NCBI RefSeq assembly: GCF_016411865.1
Contig: NZ_JAEKJA010000017.1
Location: 1 to 64,000 of the forward strand
Direction: 5' to 3'
Source: Acuticoccus mangrovi
GTDB lineage: Bacteria; Pseudomonadota; Alphaproteobacteria; Rhizobiales; Amorphaceae
Length of the DNA: 64,000 nt
In this document: one piece after another, positions 30,472 through 39,790 of the stretch
Numbering within the stretch: the stretch's first letter is position 1
Layout of the letters: each line of letters starts with the position of its first letter
The notes under the pieces: generated by a model
Seen by the model: the letters and a program-made list of their open reading frames with translations, nothing else
Told to the model about the DNA's origin: nothing
Database searches by the model: none
Translations under genes and position numbers: made by a program

Positions 30472-32487
30472 ATGATCGTCGCCTTCGGTCACCCGACGTG
30501 CAGCCACGCGGTTCGCGTCCTCCACCCAGCGGTCTTGCGAAGATTGCGACAGAGAACTTCGACATTGAGCGTTCCGACCTCATTCTCCCGCCTTGGCTTC
30601 GACATCCCGAAACTGCGCTTCTCGATGCGGACCGCCATCGCGGCGTGCGGAGCGTTGTTGGTGGCGTGGCTATTCGGATTGGAGCATCCGCAATGGTCGG
30701 CCATGACGGTGTGGGCGGCATCGCAGCCGACGCGAGGCCAATTGCTGGAAAAGAGCCTGTTCCGTGTCGCCGGAACGATCAGCGGCACGGTCGCAGGTGT
30801 GCTGTTGATGGTCCTCTCCGGCGGGCAGCCGATCATCCTCGCCGGAGGGCTCGCGGTCTGGATCGCTCTGTGCGCGGGCATCGGCAATCTCCAGCGCGGC
30901 TTCATCGCCTACGGCACCATGCTCGCCGGCTACTCCGCCTCGATGGTGGCGCTGCTCGACACGGCACATCCCGATCACGTGCTGGCGCTCGGCGCGGACC
31001 GGTTGGCAACCATACTCGTGGGCGTGCTCGTCGCCCTGGTCATCGGCCTCCTGTTCACGCTGAGGACGGCCGAGGAGGCGCTGACGGGCCGACTGCGGCG
31101 TCTCACCGCGCGAGTGCTACACGATCTGGCCGACGGCCTCGGGCACGCTGGTGACGGCAGTCTCGCCGCGGAGCAGCACGACATCCTCGCCGAGATGGCA
31201 GCCATCGAAGAGGCGCTCGAGCCGCATGGCGCCGGCTCCTTGCGTTCGCGCCGATCGGTGCGCTCCATCCGAACGCTGCTGATGGCGGAGATTTCGCTGC
31301 TGCTTCTCGCGCGCAGGCCGCGCATGGAGGGCGACCGGCGCGCTCTGATCGCTGCGCTCCAAGAGGAGGCCGCCCTTCTCGAAGCCGGCGCAGCGTGGCC
31401 GGAAATTCTCGTCGGCTTCGATCGCATCGCTCGGCTTTCGGCCTCTGACCGGTCGCTGCACGAGCCACTTTCCAGCATGGCCGCGGTCCTCCGCGACTAT
31501 GCTTCGCCAAAACCGCGAGAGGCTGGGGTCGAACCGTCCGTTCTTCCGGTGGTTCTGCACCGGGATTGGGCCGGCGCCTGGCGAGCCCTCGTCCGCGCTG
31601 GAATCATGATGCTGGCGGTCGGCCTGTTCTGGATCGTGACAGGATGGAGCGGAGGCCCCTTCCTCCTGCTCGGCGTGTCGATCATGACCTCACTGTTTTC
31701 GACCTTCGACAATCCCTCGCGCATGATGCGCATGGTCGTCATCGGACAGATCTTTGGCGCGTTGGGTGCGCTCGCTTGCCGGTTTCTCGTCTGGCCGCTC
31801 GCCAGCAGTGAGCTGGAGGTGATCCTCCTGACGATGCCCTTCATTCTCGTTTCAGGCCTGTTCTTTTCGTACAGCAAGACCGTTTTGACTGCATTCGACT
31901 ACGCGATGGTCTCGCTCCTGCTTCTGCACCCGGTCTATCCTCCGACTGGAACCTTTATGGAGATGCTGGCTGGCGCCTTCGCCGTGGTCGCGGCGCCGGT
32001 CATCGCCATGGCCGCCTATCGCTTTGTGTTTCCTCTCGACACCAAGAGCCGCTTCCAGATGCTGGGCGACATGATGATTCACGAGGTGCAGCGCATGGCA
32101 CGCGCGACCGATCTGACATCCCATCGCCTCGTCTGGAGGGCCCGGCTCTATCACCGCCTGCTGCGTCTTTCTCATCTCGCCGACCGGGGCGGCGGCGATC
32201 GTGCGGCAGCGATCGACGGCGGACTGGCCGTCTTGGCGGTCGGCTCGGCCATTCTGGCGCTCGGCGATCTCGCGAAGCGGAGCGATGTGCCGAACGGTGT
32301 TGGCCGCGCGCTGCGTGTCGCACTCGGGCGCGTGGCGCGCATAGCCGACGATCCCTCCCGGACCGCCGCGGCGCTCTACGCGACCGCTGCGAAAGTGGCG
32401 ACGTTCGACGCACGCGCGGCTGAAACCGTCGCCAGCGGCGGCCGGGCCCTCGCCGTGAACGAGACATTCTTCCGCCGCACCCCCTAG
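30472..32487 (+). CDS. FUSC-family membrane protein, aromatic-acid/fusaric-acid-type exporter
   Basis: A 671-residue inner-membrane protein with the FUSC architecture: an N-terminal membrane bundle (starting with RTAIAACGALLVAWLFGLE, then HPQWSAMTVWAASQPTRGQ), a cytoplasmic helical region of about 150 residues, and a second membrane bundle (SGGPFLLLGVSIMTSLFSTF). Such proteins (AaeB, FusC) export aromatic carboxylic acids and toxins. The start at 30472 is uncertain: the first 35 residues are not conserved and the nearby purine stretch is too close to the ATG. It is the last gene of the accessory region and could export the peptide or protect against it. Confidence 0.88.
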   Translation: MIVAFGHPTCSHAVRVLHPAVLRRLRQRTSTLSVPTSFSRLGFDIPKLRFSMRTAIAACGALLVAWLFGLEHPQWSAMTVWAASQPTRGQLLEKSLFRVAGTISGTVAGVLLMVLSGGQPIILAGGLAVWIALCAGIGNLQRGFIAYGTMLAGYSASMVALLDTAHPDHVLALGADRLATILVGVLVALVIGLLFTLRTAEEALTGRLRRLTARVLHDLADGLGHAGDGSLAAEQHDILAEMAAIEEALEPHGAGSLRSRRSVRSIRTLLMAEISLLLLARRPRMEGDRRALIAALQEEAALLEAGAAWPEILVGFDRIARLSASDRSLHEPLSSMAAVLRDYASPKPREAGVEPSVLPVVLHRDWAGAWRALVRAGIMMLAVGLFWIVTGWSGGPFLLLGVSIMTSLFSTFDNPSRMMRMVVIGQIFGALGALACRFLVWPLASSELEVILLTMPFILVSGLFFSYSKTVLTAFDYAMVSLLLLHPVYPPTGTFMEMLAGAFAVVAAPVIAMAAYRFVFPLDTKSRFQMLGDMMIHEVQRMARATDLTSHRLVWRARLYHRLLRLSHLADRGGGDRAAAIDGGLAVLAVGSAILALGDLAKRSDVPNGVGRALRVALGRVARIADDPSRTAAALYATAAKVATFDARAAETVASGGRALAVNETFFRRTP

Positions 32488-32542
32488 GTGCGTGGTCCCA
32501 CGACGGAGTAGGCATCATCGATCCCGGCCCGTCGGGAGGAGG

Positions 32543-32653
32543 ATGTTCGCGAGTGTGCTGGCTCGTGTTGGAAACGACATCTTCGCCGGCACAGTCTTCA
32601 AGGACGTGGCTCTGGCCGGGCCGTCCCTAGAGTGGTTCGACGACGAACAATGA
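32543..32653 (+). CDS. Possible 36-aa ORF, unknown
   Basis: The 253-base gap between the FUSC gene and the tRNA holds a short ORF with GGGAGGAGG directly before its ATG (spacing rather tight). The peptide ends PSLEWFDDEQ. It resembles no family I know and may be a remnant or chance. Confidence 0.2.
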   Translation: MFASVLARVGNDIFAGTVFKDVALAGPSLEWFDDEQ

Positions 32654-32737
32654 CCGCTCTCCTATCCAATCTGCGCGACCACACAGTGTCCTCGCACAAA
32701 ACAAGTAACGCTTGATCGTGTAACAGATTGGAAACAT

Positions 32738-32814
<77 letters not shown>

Positions 32815-32870
32815 TCCGAGGGGATGAGTAGCCGATCGGAGGCGGGGCGACAAGCGTCGGTGTGGGGGCT

Positions 32871-33728
32871 TCAGGCGGTGGAGAGGATCGTGACGCCGGC
32901 GAGGATGATCGCCGCCCAGAAGAGGCGGCGGCGGAGGTCGCCCTCGTTGAGAAGAAGGCTCCCGGCAAGCACCGTCAGAAGCACGCTCACCTCGCGCACC
33001 GGGGCCACCGCCACCACCGGGGTGAAGGTCAGCGCCGTCAGCACCAGGATGTAGGCGAGCGGGTTGAAGACGCCGATGCCGACGACCGCCATCCGATGAC
33101 GACGCCAGATGGCGAGGAGCTCGCGGCGTCGACGATGCGCCGTCGGGGCGAGAAGGGCGACGCGGCCGACGCTCGAGGCGTAGTCGAGGAGGAGGGGCGG
33201 CACCATGAGGCTCGCGACCGTGTAGGCGTCCCACGCCGTGTAGCTGCCGATGAGGAGGCCCGCGCCGAGGCCGAAGAGGAGCGAGGCCGATGGACGCCGC
33301 GCACCGCGCCCGAAGCCGCCGGTCAGGCGCATCACGCCGAAGATGATGACGGCCCCGCCGACGGCGATCTGCAGCGTGATCTTCTCGCCGAGGACGAGGA
33401 CGGCGAGAAGGGTGGAGATCAACGGCCCGGTGGCGCGCGCGGTGGGATAGACGAGCGACAGGTCGCCCTGGCGGTAGCCGGTCTGGAGCAGAAGAAAATA
33501 GCCGAGGTGGATGATCGCGCTACCGGCGATGAAGGCGAGCTCGAGCGCGCCGATCGACGGGCGCTCGACGAGGACGACGGCGACCGCAGCGGGCGCATAG
33601 AGCACCACCGAGACGACGGAGAAGAGAAAGACGAGCTCCGGCCCGCCGTTGATGCGCTTGACGAGGAGGTTCCACGTGGCGTGGCAGACGGCGGCACAGA
33701 GGACGAGGGCGAAGCCGAGAAGGGACAT
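32871..33728 (-). CDS. DMT-superfamily (EamA) transporter
   Basis: A 285-residue inner-membrane protein with ten predicted hydrophobic segments in two EamA repeats. The first has [13 protein letters not shown] near the N-terminus and [20 protein letters not shown] at the end of repeat one; the second ends with [19 protein letters not shown]. The family exports amino acids, metabolites or drugs; the substrate is unknown. It follows ftsY on the same strand after a 209-base gap in which I see no gene. Confidence 0.9.
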   Translation of the reverse strand: MSLLGFALVLCAAVCHATWNLLVKRINGGPELVFLFSVVSVVLYAPAAVAVVLVERPSIGALELAFIAGSAIIHLGYFLLLQTGYRQGDLSLVYPTARATGPLISTLLAVLVLGEKITLQIAVGGAVIIFGVMRLTGGFGRGARRPSASLLFGLGAGLLIGSYTAWDAYTVASLMVPPLLLDYASSVGRVALLAPTAHRRRRELLAIWRRHRMAVVGIGVFNPLAYILVLTALTFTPVVAVAPVREVSVLLTVLAGSLLLNEGDLRRRLFWAAIILAGVTILSTA

Positions 33729-33904
33729 CAGACGGTCCGGGACGCTGGGGTGAGGACGTGCGCGTTCGCGCCCTGTCCACCCCCTCTGGTCTTTTCGTCC
33801 TCGGGTGTCCGCCGTTGTCGGCTCATGACGGCGCTCGGACCTTCTCGCCGAAGCGAGGGAACCCTAGCCGCACATGGATAGGCAGGCTCCGCCTAGCACT
33901 CGGA

Positions 33905-33929
33905 CGCCCGACCGGCAAGGGCTCGGGCG
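33905..33929 (-). terminator. Hairpin downstream of ftsY
   Basis: CGCCCGA (33905-33911) pairs with TCGGGCG (33923-33929) just after the ftsY stop. No T-run follows on the minus strand, so it is only terminator-like. Confidence 0.35.
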
Positions 33930-33937
33930 GCGATGCG

Positions 33938-35074
33938 TCAAAGGCCTGCGATGGCGCGGGCGAAGTCGCCGGCGGCGAAAGGGGCGAGGTCGTCGATCCC
34001 TTCGCCGACGCCGATGAAGTGGATCGGCAGCTCGTGCTTGGCGGCGATGGCGACGAGGATGCCGCCGCGGGCGGTGCCGTCGAGCTTGGTCATGACGAGG
34101 CCCGTCACCCCCACCTCGCGGCGGAAGATGTCCACCTGGTTCAGCGCGTTCTGGCCGGTGGTGGCGTCGAGCGTCAGGATCACCGCGTGGGGGGCGTCGG
34201 GCAGGCGTCGCTTGATCACGCGCACGATCTTGGTGAGCTCGGCCATCAGCTCGGCCTTGTTCTGCAGGCGGCCGGCGGTGTCGATGATGAGGAGGTCGGC
34301 GTCCCGAGCCGCGTCGATCGCCTCGTAGACGAGGCCCGCGGCGTCGGCCTTCGGGGCGCCGGCCACCACCTTGGCGCCGGAGCGCTCGCCCCAGATCTTC
34401 AGCTGCTCCACCGCCGCGGCACGGAAGGTGTCGCCGGCTGCGAGCACCAGCGTCTTGCCGGCGGCGGCCTCCTTCGCGGCGATCTTGCCGATGGTCGTGG
34501 TCTTGCCCGTGCCGTTGACGCCCACCACCAGGAGCACGAAGGGGCCGTTGGCGGGCTTCTTCGTCTCGAGCGGCTGGGCGAGGGGGGCGAGCACGCGCTC
34601 CACCTCCTCGGCGAGAACCTCTTGCAGCTCTTCCGCCTCGATGCCCTTGGCGTAGCGGCCCTCCGACAGGCGGTCGGTGATCGCCATCGCCGTCTCGACG
34701 CCGAGATCGGCCTCGATGAGGATGTCCTCGAGGTCCTGCAGCGAGCTCGCATCGAGCTTCTTCTTGGTGAAGAGGCTGGAGACGCGATCGCCGAGGCGGT
34801 TCGACGAGCGGCCGAGACCGGTCCGCAGGCGCTGAAACCAGCCGCCGCGCTGGGCGGAGGCGTCCGGAGCCTGGGCGTCGTCGGGCGTTTCGACCGGCGG
34901 GGCGGGCACGTCGGCAGAGGGAACGTCGGCGGGGGCCGCCTCGCTGGCCACCGGCGCCTCGACCTCGCTCGTCTCGACCTCGCTCGCGTCGGCCGCCGGC
35001 GTCTGCTCGTCGGCTTCGGCCTCCTTGGCGCGCTTGCGGCCGAAGCCCCAGAAGGAGCGGCGTCCCTCGCTCAT
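33938..35074 (-). CDS. ftsY: Signal recognition particle receptor FtsY
   Basis: A 378-residue SRP-receptor GTPase that docks ribosome-SRP complexes at the inner membrane. Residues 1-90 form an acidic, Ala/Glu-rich A domain. The NG domain carries P-loop GVNGTGKTTT, DTFRAAAVEQL, DTAGRLQNK and TKLDGTARGG. The start at 35074 overlaps the mtaB stop by four bases (ATGA), so the two are translated as a coupled pair, a common arrangement in this order. Nothing looks altered in the GTPase motifs. Confidence 0.98.
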   Translation of the reverse strand: MSEGRRSFWGFGRKRAKEAEADEQTPAADASEVETSEVEAPVASEAAPADVPSADVPAPPVETPDDAQAPDASAQRGGWFQRLRTGLGRSSNRLGDRVSSLFTKKKLDASSLQDLEDILIEADLGVETAMAITDRLSEGRYAKGIEAEELQEVLAEEVERVLAPLAQPLETKKPANGPFVLLVVGVNGTGKTTTIGKIAAKEAAAGKTLVLAAGDTFRAAAVEQLKIWGERSGAKVVAGAPKADAAGLVYEAIDAARDADLLIIDTAGRLQNKAELMAELTKIVRVIKRRLPDAPHAVILTLDATTGQNALNQVDIFRREVGVTGLVMTKLDGTARGGILVAIAAKHELPIHFIGVGEGIDDLAPFAAGDFARAIAGL

Positions 35075-36384
35075 GCCGCCACCCCTTCCACGACCAACGT
35101 GCCGTTGTCGACGGCGGCGACCCGGCCTGTCACCAGCGCACCCGGTGCGGCCGGGACGCCCGCGAGGCGGGCCGGCAGATAATGGGGGGTGCGGCCGCGA
35201 CCCTCCTCCTCGGCCAGCACCTCGGTGGTGGTGCCGACGGCGGCGGCGAGGGTTGCGGCGAGGCGGCGCGTGGCGGCCTCGCGCAGCCGCGCGGCGCGCG
35301 CCTTCACCGTCTGCCGCGCCACTTGCGGCATGCGGGCGGCGGGCGTGCCCTTGCGCGGCGAGAACGGGAAGACGTGCACGTGCGTCAGCCCGCAATCGTC
35401 GATGGCGGCGAGGGTGTTGTCGAACATCGCGTCGGTCTCGGTCGGAAAGCCCGCGATGAGATCGGCGCCGAACACGACGTCCGGCCGTCGGGCGCGCACG
35501 TCGGCGCAGAAGCGCACGGCATCCTCGCGCAGATGGCGGCGCTTCATGCGCTTCAGCACCATGTCGTCGCCGGCCTGCAGGGAGAGGTGCAGATGCGGCA
35601 TCAGCCGCGCCTCGGAGGCGAACACGTCGAGGAGCGTGGTGTCGACCTCGATGGAATCGATCGAGGAGATGCGCAGCCGCTTGAGGTCGGGCACATGGCG
35701 CAGAATACGCGCCACGAGGTCGCCGAGCCGCACGTTGCCGGGAAGGTCGCCGCCGTAGCTCGTGAGGTCGACGCCGGTCAGCACGACCTCGACGTGGCCC
35801 GAGGCGACGAGGCGCTTCACCTGCTCCACCACCGCGCCCATCGGCACCGAGCGGGAGGGGCCGCGGCCGTAGGGGATGATGCAGAAGGTGCAGCGGTGGT
35901 CGCAGCCATTCTGCACTTCCACGAAAGCGCGGGTGCGGCTGTCGAAGGCGTCTACCATGTGCTCGGCGCTGTCGCGCAGCGTCATGATGTCGGACACCAC
36001 CATGCGCTCCTGCCGCGGCAGGCCCTGCCAGAAGGCGGGGGCGAGCTTCTCGGCGTTGCCGATCACGTGATCCACCTCGACCATGCCGGCGAAGGTGTCG
36101 GGCTCGGTCTGGGCGGCGCAGCCGGTGGCGACGATGCGTGCGTTCGGCCGCTCGCGGCGAATACGGCGGATGGTCTGACGCGCCTGGCGCACCGCCTCGG
36201 CGGTCACGGCGCAGGTGTTGACGACGACCGTGTCGGTCACGCCGGCGTCTGCGGCGAGAGCGCGCACGTTCTCGCTCTCCAGCGCATTGAGACGGCAGCC
36301 GAAGGTCACGATGTCGAGGGCGGGAGGCGCAGCACTTTCTGTCACGAGGCGTGATATGCGACGACGCAGCCGGGCTTGCAACAT
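35071..36384 (-). CDS. mtaB: tRNA t6A37 methylthiotransferase MtaB
   Basis: A radical-SAM enzyme that adds a methylthio group to t6A at position 37 of tRNA. The N-terminal UPF0004 domain has its cluster cysteines in FGCRLNALES, NTCAVTAEAV and TGCAAQTEPD. The radical-SAM triad is CDHRCTFC, followed by PYGRGPSRS, and a C-terminal TRAM domain ends near GTLVVEGVAA. ATG at 36384 gives 437 residues; GTG at 36345 (424 residues) starts closer to the conserved region and is a real alternative, as neither has a clear ribosome site. Confidence 0.96.
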   Translation of the reverse strand: MLQARLRRRISRLVTESAAPPALDIVTFGCRLNALESENVRALAADAGVTDTVVVNTCAVTAEAVRQARQTIRRIRRERPNARIVATGCAAQTEPDTFAGMVEVDHVIGNAEKLAPAFWQGLPRQERMVVSDIMTLRDSAEHMVDAFDSRTRAFVEVQNGCDHRCTFCIIPYGRGPSRSVPMGAVVEQVKRLVASGHVEVVLTGVDLTSYGGDLPGNVRLGDLVARILRHVPDLKRLRISSIDSIEVDTTLLDVFASEARLMPHLHLSLQAGDDMVLKRMKRRHLREDAVRFCADVRARRPDVVFGADLIAGFPTETDAMFDNTLAAIDDCGLTHVHVFPFSPRKGTPAARMPQVARQTVKARAARLREAATRRLAATLAAAVGTTTEVLAEEEGRGRTPHYLPARLAGVPAAPGALVTGRVAAVDNGTLVVEGVAA

Positions 36385-36453
36385 ACGCGTGAAGCAAGGG
36401 TGAGGTGCGAGATAGGGCTTGCGGTCCGCTCGATCCCCCGTCACCATCTTGCC

Positions 36454-36987
36454 ATGAGCATCGACTCGATGGCGATCCGTACTGCGAAGCTGTCCGACTG
36501 CCGCGGGCTCGCGGAGGTCCACGACGCCGCTTGGCGTTTCGCCTACCGCGGCGTCCTGCCGGGCAACGAGCTGGAACGGATGATCTCCCGCCGCGGCCCG
36601 GACTGGTGGAAGAAGGCCGTCAACCGCCGGGTTCCGATCGTCGTCCTGGAGTCGGACACCACGGTGCGCGGCTACATCACCTACGGGGCGAGCCGGGTCC
36701 GCACGCTGCCCTACCGCGCCGAGATCTACGAGCTCTACATCCAGCCCGAATATGCCGGTCTCGGCTTCGGGACGCGCCTCTTCCGCACCGTGCAGCAGCG
36801 GCTCGCGCGGCGCGGCCACGATTCGCTGGTGGTCTGGTGCCTCGCCGAGAACATCCCCGCCTGCGCTTTCTACGAACGGCTCGGCGGTCGCATCGTCTCC
36901 ACCGCGGAGGAGACGTTCGGGCAGAAACCCGTGGCGAAGGTGGCCTTCGGCTTCGAGCCGATCGAGAGCGACGGGAGCGAACCATAG
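36454..36987 (+). CDS. GNAT-family N-acetyltransferase
   Basis: A 177-residue acetyltransferase. The acetyl-CoA-binding motif A is PEYAGLGFGTRLF, preceded by the strand YELYIQ and followed by ACAFYERLGG, the usual motif B. ATG at 36454 starts just ahead of the conserved AIRTAKLSD; ATG 36469 is also possible. It is divergent from mtaB and is followed at 55 bases by the pyrophosphatase-like gene. The acceptor substrate (small molecule or protein amine) is unknown. Confidence 0.88.
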   Translation: MSIDSMAIRTAKLSDCRGLAEVHDAAWRFAYRGVLPGNELERMISRRGPDWWKKAVNRRVPIVVLESDTTVRGYITYGASRVRTLPYRAEIYELYIQPEYAGLGFGTRLFRTVQQRLARRGHDSLVVWCLAENIPACAFYERLGGRIVSTAEETFGQKPVAKVAFGFEPIESDGSEP

Positions 36988-37042
36988 CCGAGCATGGGCC
37001 GACGCTTCGGACCCTGTGCCCAGGCGGCCCGGTGAGGCGCGG

Positions 37043-37588
37043 GTGATCCCGCTCGACCAGATCCCCCTCGGCGACAATCCGCCCGGCGAGATCAACCTCT
37101 TCGTCACCGCGCCGGCGGAGGGCGAGCCGCTCGCGCTCCGGATCGACGAGACGTCGGGCGCCCTCACGGTGACGCATCTCTTCCAGAGCGCGATGCGCTA
37201 TCCCGGCAATTGCGGGGTCGTGCCCCACACCGCCGTCGAGGACGGCATGCCGCTCCAAGCGATGATGGTGGGGACGCATCGCCTGGCGCCCGGCACCATC
37301 GTCGCCGTCCGCCCGGTCGGCGTCCTCTACGTCACCGGCGAGGTGGAGGAGATCACCCTTCTGACGGTGCCACTCTCCCGCCTTACCCCGCGCTACGATC
37401 GGGTGGCGAGCTACACCGACCTGCCGGCGGCGGAGCTTCGCCAGATCGCCCACTTCTTCTGCCACTATCGCGAGGTGGAGGAGCATGGCCGGCCGCGCAC
37501 CTCCGGGTGGGGCGACGTCAGCGAAGCCCACCGCACGCTTCAGGAAGCGGCGGCGAGAGCCCGTCGACCGGCCGACGCGAGATCCTGA
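37043..37588 (+). CDS. Pyrophosphatase-fold protein lacking the catalytic residues
   Basis: A 181-residue protein with the full family I inorganic pyrophosphatase outline: SGALTVTHLFQSAMRYPGN, CGVVPHTAVEDG, VRPVGVLYV, DLPAAELRQIAHFFCHYREV and a final GWGDVSEA segment. GTG at 37043 is preceded by GAGG. In E. coli numbering the active-site Glu20, Lys29, Glu31, Arg43, Asp67 and Asp70 appear as non-equivalent residues (for example DGDPVD reads DGMPLQ), Lys142 is Arg, and only Asp65 and Tyr141 clearly remain. Hydrolysis of pyrophosphate is therefore unlikely. It may bind a phosphorylated ligand or a partner. It is not a broken gene, since the frame and fold-determining segments are kept. Confidence 0.75.
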   Translation: MIPLDQIPLGDNPPGEINLFVTAPAEGEPLALRIDETSGALTVTHLFQSAMRYPGNCGVVPHTAVEDGMPLQAMMVGTHRLAPGTIVAVRPVGVLYVTGEVEEITLLTVPLSRLTPRYDRVASYTDLPAAELRQIAHFFCHYREVEEHGRPRTSGWGDVSEAHRTLQEAAARARRPADARS

Positions 37589-37699
37589 CGCGGTAAGCTG
37601 GAGCGGGTTCAATGAACTCGCGTTCACCGAGCCGGCTTCAGGTTCCTTGCCTGCGCGCGTTCCGAGCGGAACAGCGGCTCCACCTTTCCTGAACGCGTG

Positions 37700-38308
37700 C
37701 TAGTCGTCTTCCTCGCAGATGAGGGCGTCCTCGCCCGGCCGCTCGAACCGCGCCGAAGCGCCCTTCGACCAAAAGGTGGTGGTCTCGGCGGCATCCGTGT
37801 AGCGCGCTCCGGAGGCCGAGACCGCTTGAGGCAGCACGATGGTGTCCCCGCCGACCTCAAGGGACACCAGCGGGGCCTCGTTGCCGATGAACACGGCGGA
37901 TATCGGCGTGTCGAGGCCCTCGCAGCGGTAGGTGTAGGGGCCGCGGGTGACGGACATCTCGTCCGCGCCGCCCGCGGCGGGATAGGCCTCGAGAAGAGCG
38001 TGAATGCGGGTGGCGTAGCGGGCGGTGAGGCACGCGGCGACGTCGGCCGCATCGACGCAGGCGTCCTCGGTGCGCCAGGCGGTCTGCGCCTCGGTCAACT
38101 CGGCGGCCGGAGCGGGGTCGGCGGTGCCGGCGAGGGCGAGGCGGTAGACGCGATCCACCTCGGCATCGAGCTCGGCGAGGGCGGGGGAGGCGCACACGGC
38201 GCGGTCGGTCGCGCCGGCGGGGGCGGTGCAGTCGACCGCCGATTCTTGGGCCAGCGCCGGCACGGTGCCGGCCACTACGGCGAGGAGGATGAAGGGCATG
38301 CGGGTCAT
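37700..38308 (-). CDS. Secreted LprI-like/MliC-like lysozyme-inhibitor protein
   Basis: A 202-residue exported protein. A signal peptide (MTRMPFILLAVVAGTVPALA) is followed by a DUF1311/LprI-like region (residues about 25-95, paired cysteines in ATDRAVCASPALAELD and DACVDAADVAACL), then an MliC-like beta-barrel region (YTYRCEG, LPQAVSASGARYTD, TFWSKGASARFE, ending in a Cys). MliC proteins inhibit c-type lysozymes in the periplasm, using the Ser/Lys loop seen here as SGARYTD and SKG. A protective envelope role is inferred. Confidence 0.8.
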   Translation of the reverse strand: MTRMPFILLAVVAGTVPALAQESAVDCTAPAGATDRAVCASPALAELDAEVDRVYRLALAGTADPAPAAELTEAQTAWRTEDACVDAADVAACLTARYATRIHALLEAYPAAGGADEMSVTRGPYTYRCEGLDTPISAVFIGNEAPLVSLEVGGDTIVLPQAVSASGARYTDAAETTTFWSKGASARFERPGEDALICEEDD

Positions 38309-38339
38309 GCTCTTGGAACTCCGTTGAGGTTCGTTCCGT

Positions 38340-38723
38340 TCAGTCGTCTGCGTCGTCGATGGCGTACATGTCGTCGTCGGAAAGCCCGAAATGGTGTCCG
38401 ATCTCGTGGATCAGGACGTGGCGGATGATCTCTTCCACCGTGTTTTCGCCGTCGGCCGCGTAGGCGAGGATCGGGCGGCGATAGAGCCAGATATAGTTGG
38501 GCGCCTGACCCGTCGCGACGGTCGCCTCGGCATGGGCGAGGCCGACGCCCTCGAAGAGGCCGAGGAGATGGAGGGGGTTGTGGATCCTCATCGTCCGCAG
38601 CACCTCGGGCGAGGCCTCCTCCGCCACCATCAGCACGATGTCACCGGTGAGCGACCGGAACTCCTCCGGCAGCCGCGCATATTCGGCCCGGGCGATCGTG
38701 GTGAAGGCGTCGATGTCGACCAT
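38340..38723 (-). CDS. Small metallopeptidase-family (zincin) protein
   Basis: A 127-residue cytoplasmic protein of the acidic 'metallopeptidase family' (DUF1025-like). It has the minimal zinc motif HEIGHHFGL near the C-terminus and ends in an acidic tail. The ATG at 38723 shares one base with the dsbB stop (TGATG), so it is coupled to dsbB. The family has a zincin fold, but its physiological substrate is not known. Confidence 0.88.
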   Translation of the reverse strand: MVDIDAFTTIARAEYARLPEEFRSLTGDIVLMVAEEASPEVLRTMRIHNPLHLLGLFEGVGLAHAEATVATGQAPNYIWLYRRPILAYAADGENTVEEIIRHVLIHEIGHHFGLSDDDMYAIDDADD

Positions 38724-39208
38724 CACCGGGCGCGGGGGGCGAAGCTCGCGAGGAGGAGCAGCAGCCCCGCCACGAACGAGCCGGCGGCGTTCCACCCGGC
38801 GAAGGAAAGGCCGAGGAAGCGGCCGGCGGCCTCCTGGCAGGAGATGAAGTGCGTCTCCTCCAGCTCCTTCAATAGATTGCCGGCGTCGAGCACCGCGGTG
38901 CTGCCGCCGCAGGTGTTGGGCCCCTGCCACCACGCCCATTCCACCCCGGCATGATAGACGCCGAGCGCGGTGGCGACGAAGATCGCGACGGCGGCGACGA
39001 AGAGCAGCAGGCGGCCGAGCCGCGGCACGGACGAGACGGCGAGGAGGCCGAGGATCGCGACCGGGATTGCCACGTAGTAGGGAATGCGCTGCTGCAGGCA
39101 GAGCGGGCAGGGCGTGTAGCCGCCGAACAGCTCGAAGCCCCAGGCCGTGGCAATCGCCACGATCATGAGAAGCAGCCCGAGCGCTGCGAGGGGACGCATG
39201 GTCATCAT
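38723..39208 (-). CDS. dsbB: Disulfide bond formation protein DsbB
   Basis: A 161-residue inner-membrane quinone reductase that reoxidises DsbA. It has four hydrophobic segments. The first periplasmic pair is in TPCPLCLQQR and the second pair is in NTCGGS and FISCQEA, both complete. ATG at 39208 overlaps the upstream stop by ATGA. Part of a three-gene overlapping string with the YqaA-like protein and the zincin. No dsbA is seen nearby. Confidence 0.92.
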   Translation of the reverse strand: MMTMRPLAALGLLLMIVAIATAWGFELFGGYTPCPLCLQQRIPYYVAIPVAILGLLAVSSVPRLGRLLLFVAAVAIFVATALGVYHAGVEWAWWQGPNTCGGSTAVLDAGNLLKELEETHFISCQEAAGRFLGLSFAGWNAAGSFVAGLLLLLASFAPRAR

Positions 39209-39783
39209 AGAAACTTCACCGCGATGAATCCGGCGACGCCGAGCGCGCCGACGACGCCGAGGACGAGGGCGAGCCGATTCTCGATGAAATCGCGGATCGG
39301 CGGCCCGAAGAGATAGAGGAGGCCGGCGACGATGAAGAAGCGGAGGCCTCGCGCCACGATGCTCGCCACCACGAAGATCGGCAGCGACAGCCCGGCGGCG
39401 CCGGAAGCGATGGTGATGACCTTGTAGGGAAAGGGCGTGACGCCGGCGAGGAAGACGATCCAGGCGCCATACTCCGTGAACCACTCGGTGAAGGCGGCGA
39501 ACTTCTCGCTGTAGCCGTAGAAGGCGAGGATCGGCTCGGCCACCTGATAGAACAAGAGGGCGCCGATGGCATAGCCGAACATCGCGCCCACCACCGACGC
39601 GATGGTGCAGACGGCGGCGAGATAGACCCAGCGCTGCCGCGCCGAGAGCACCATCGGCACGAGGAGAAGGTCGGGCGGCAGCGGAAAGAACGAGCTCTCC
39701 GCGAACGACACGCCGACGAGGGCGGGAACCGCCTTGGGGCTCGCGGCGAGGGCGAGCGTCTTATCGTAGAGCCTGCGCAGCAT
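39205..39783 (-). CDS. YqaA/DedA-family (VTT) membrane protein
   Basis: A 192-residue membrane protein of the SNARE-associated/DedA (VTT) group. It has FAESSFFPLPPDLLLVPMVL near the N-terminus and the conserved VTPFPYKVITIASGAAG loop, with four to five membrane segments. Such proteins are linked to lipid scrambling and envelope homeostasis. It heads the overlapping set with dsbB. Confidence 0.92.
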   Translation of the reverse strand: MLRRLYDKTLALAASPKAVPALVGVSFAESSFFPLPPDLLLVPMVLSARQRWVYLAAVCTIASVVGAMFGYAIGALLFYQVAEPILAFYGYSEKFAAFTEWFTEYGAWIVFLAGVTPFPYKVITIASGAAGLSLPIFVVASIVARGLRFFIVAGLLYLFGPPIRDFIENRLALVLGVVGALGVAGFIAVKFL

Positions 39784-39790
39784 CGGCGCG

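Noticed and set aside
33938-36397. Single minus-strand frame that looks like an FtsY fusion of 819 residues
   Set aside because: The upstream part is an out-of-frame reading of mtaB. FtsY has its own ATG at 35074 overlapping the mtaB stop.
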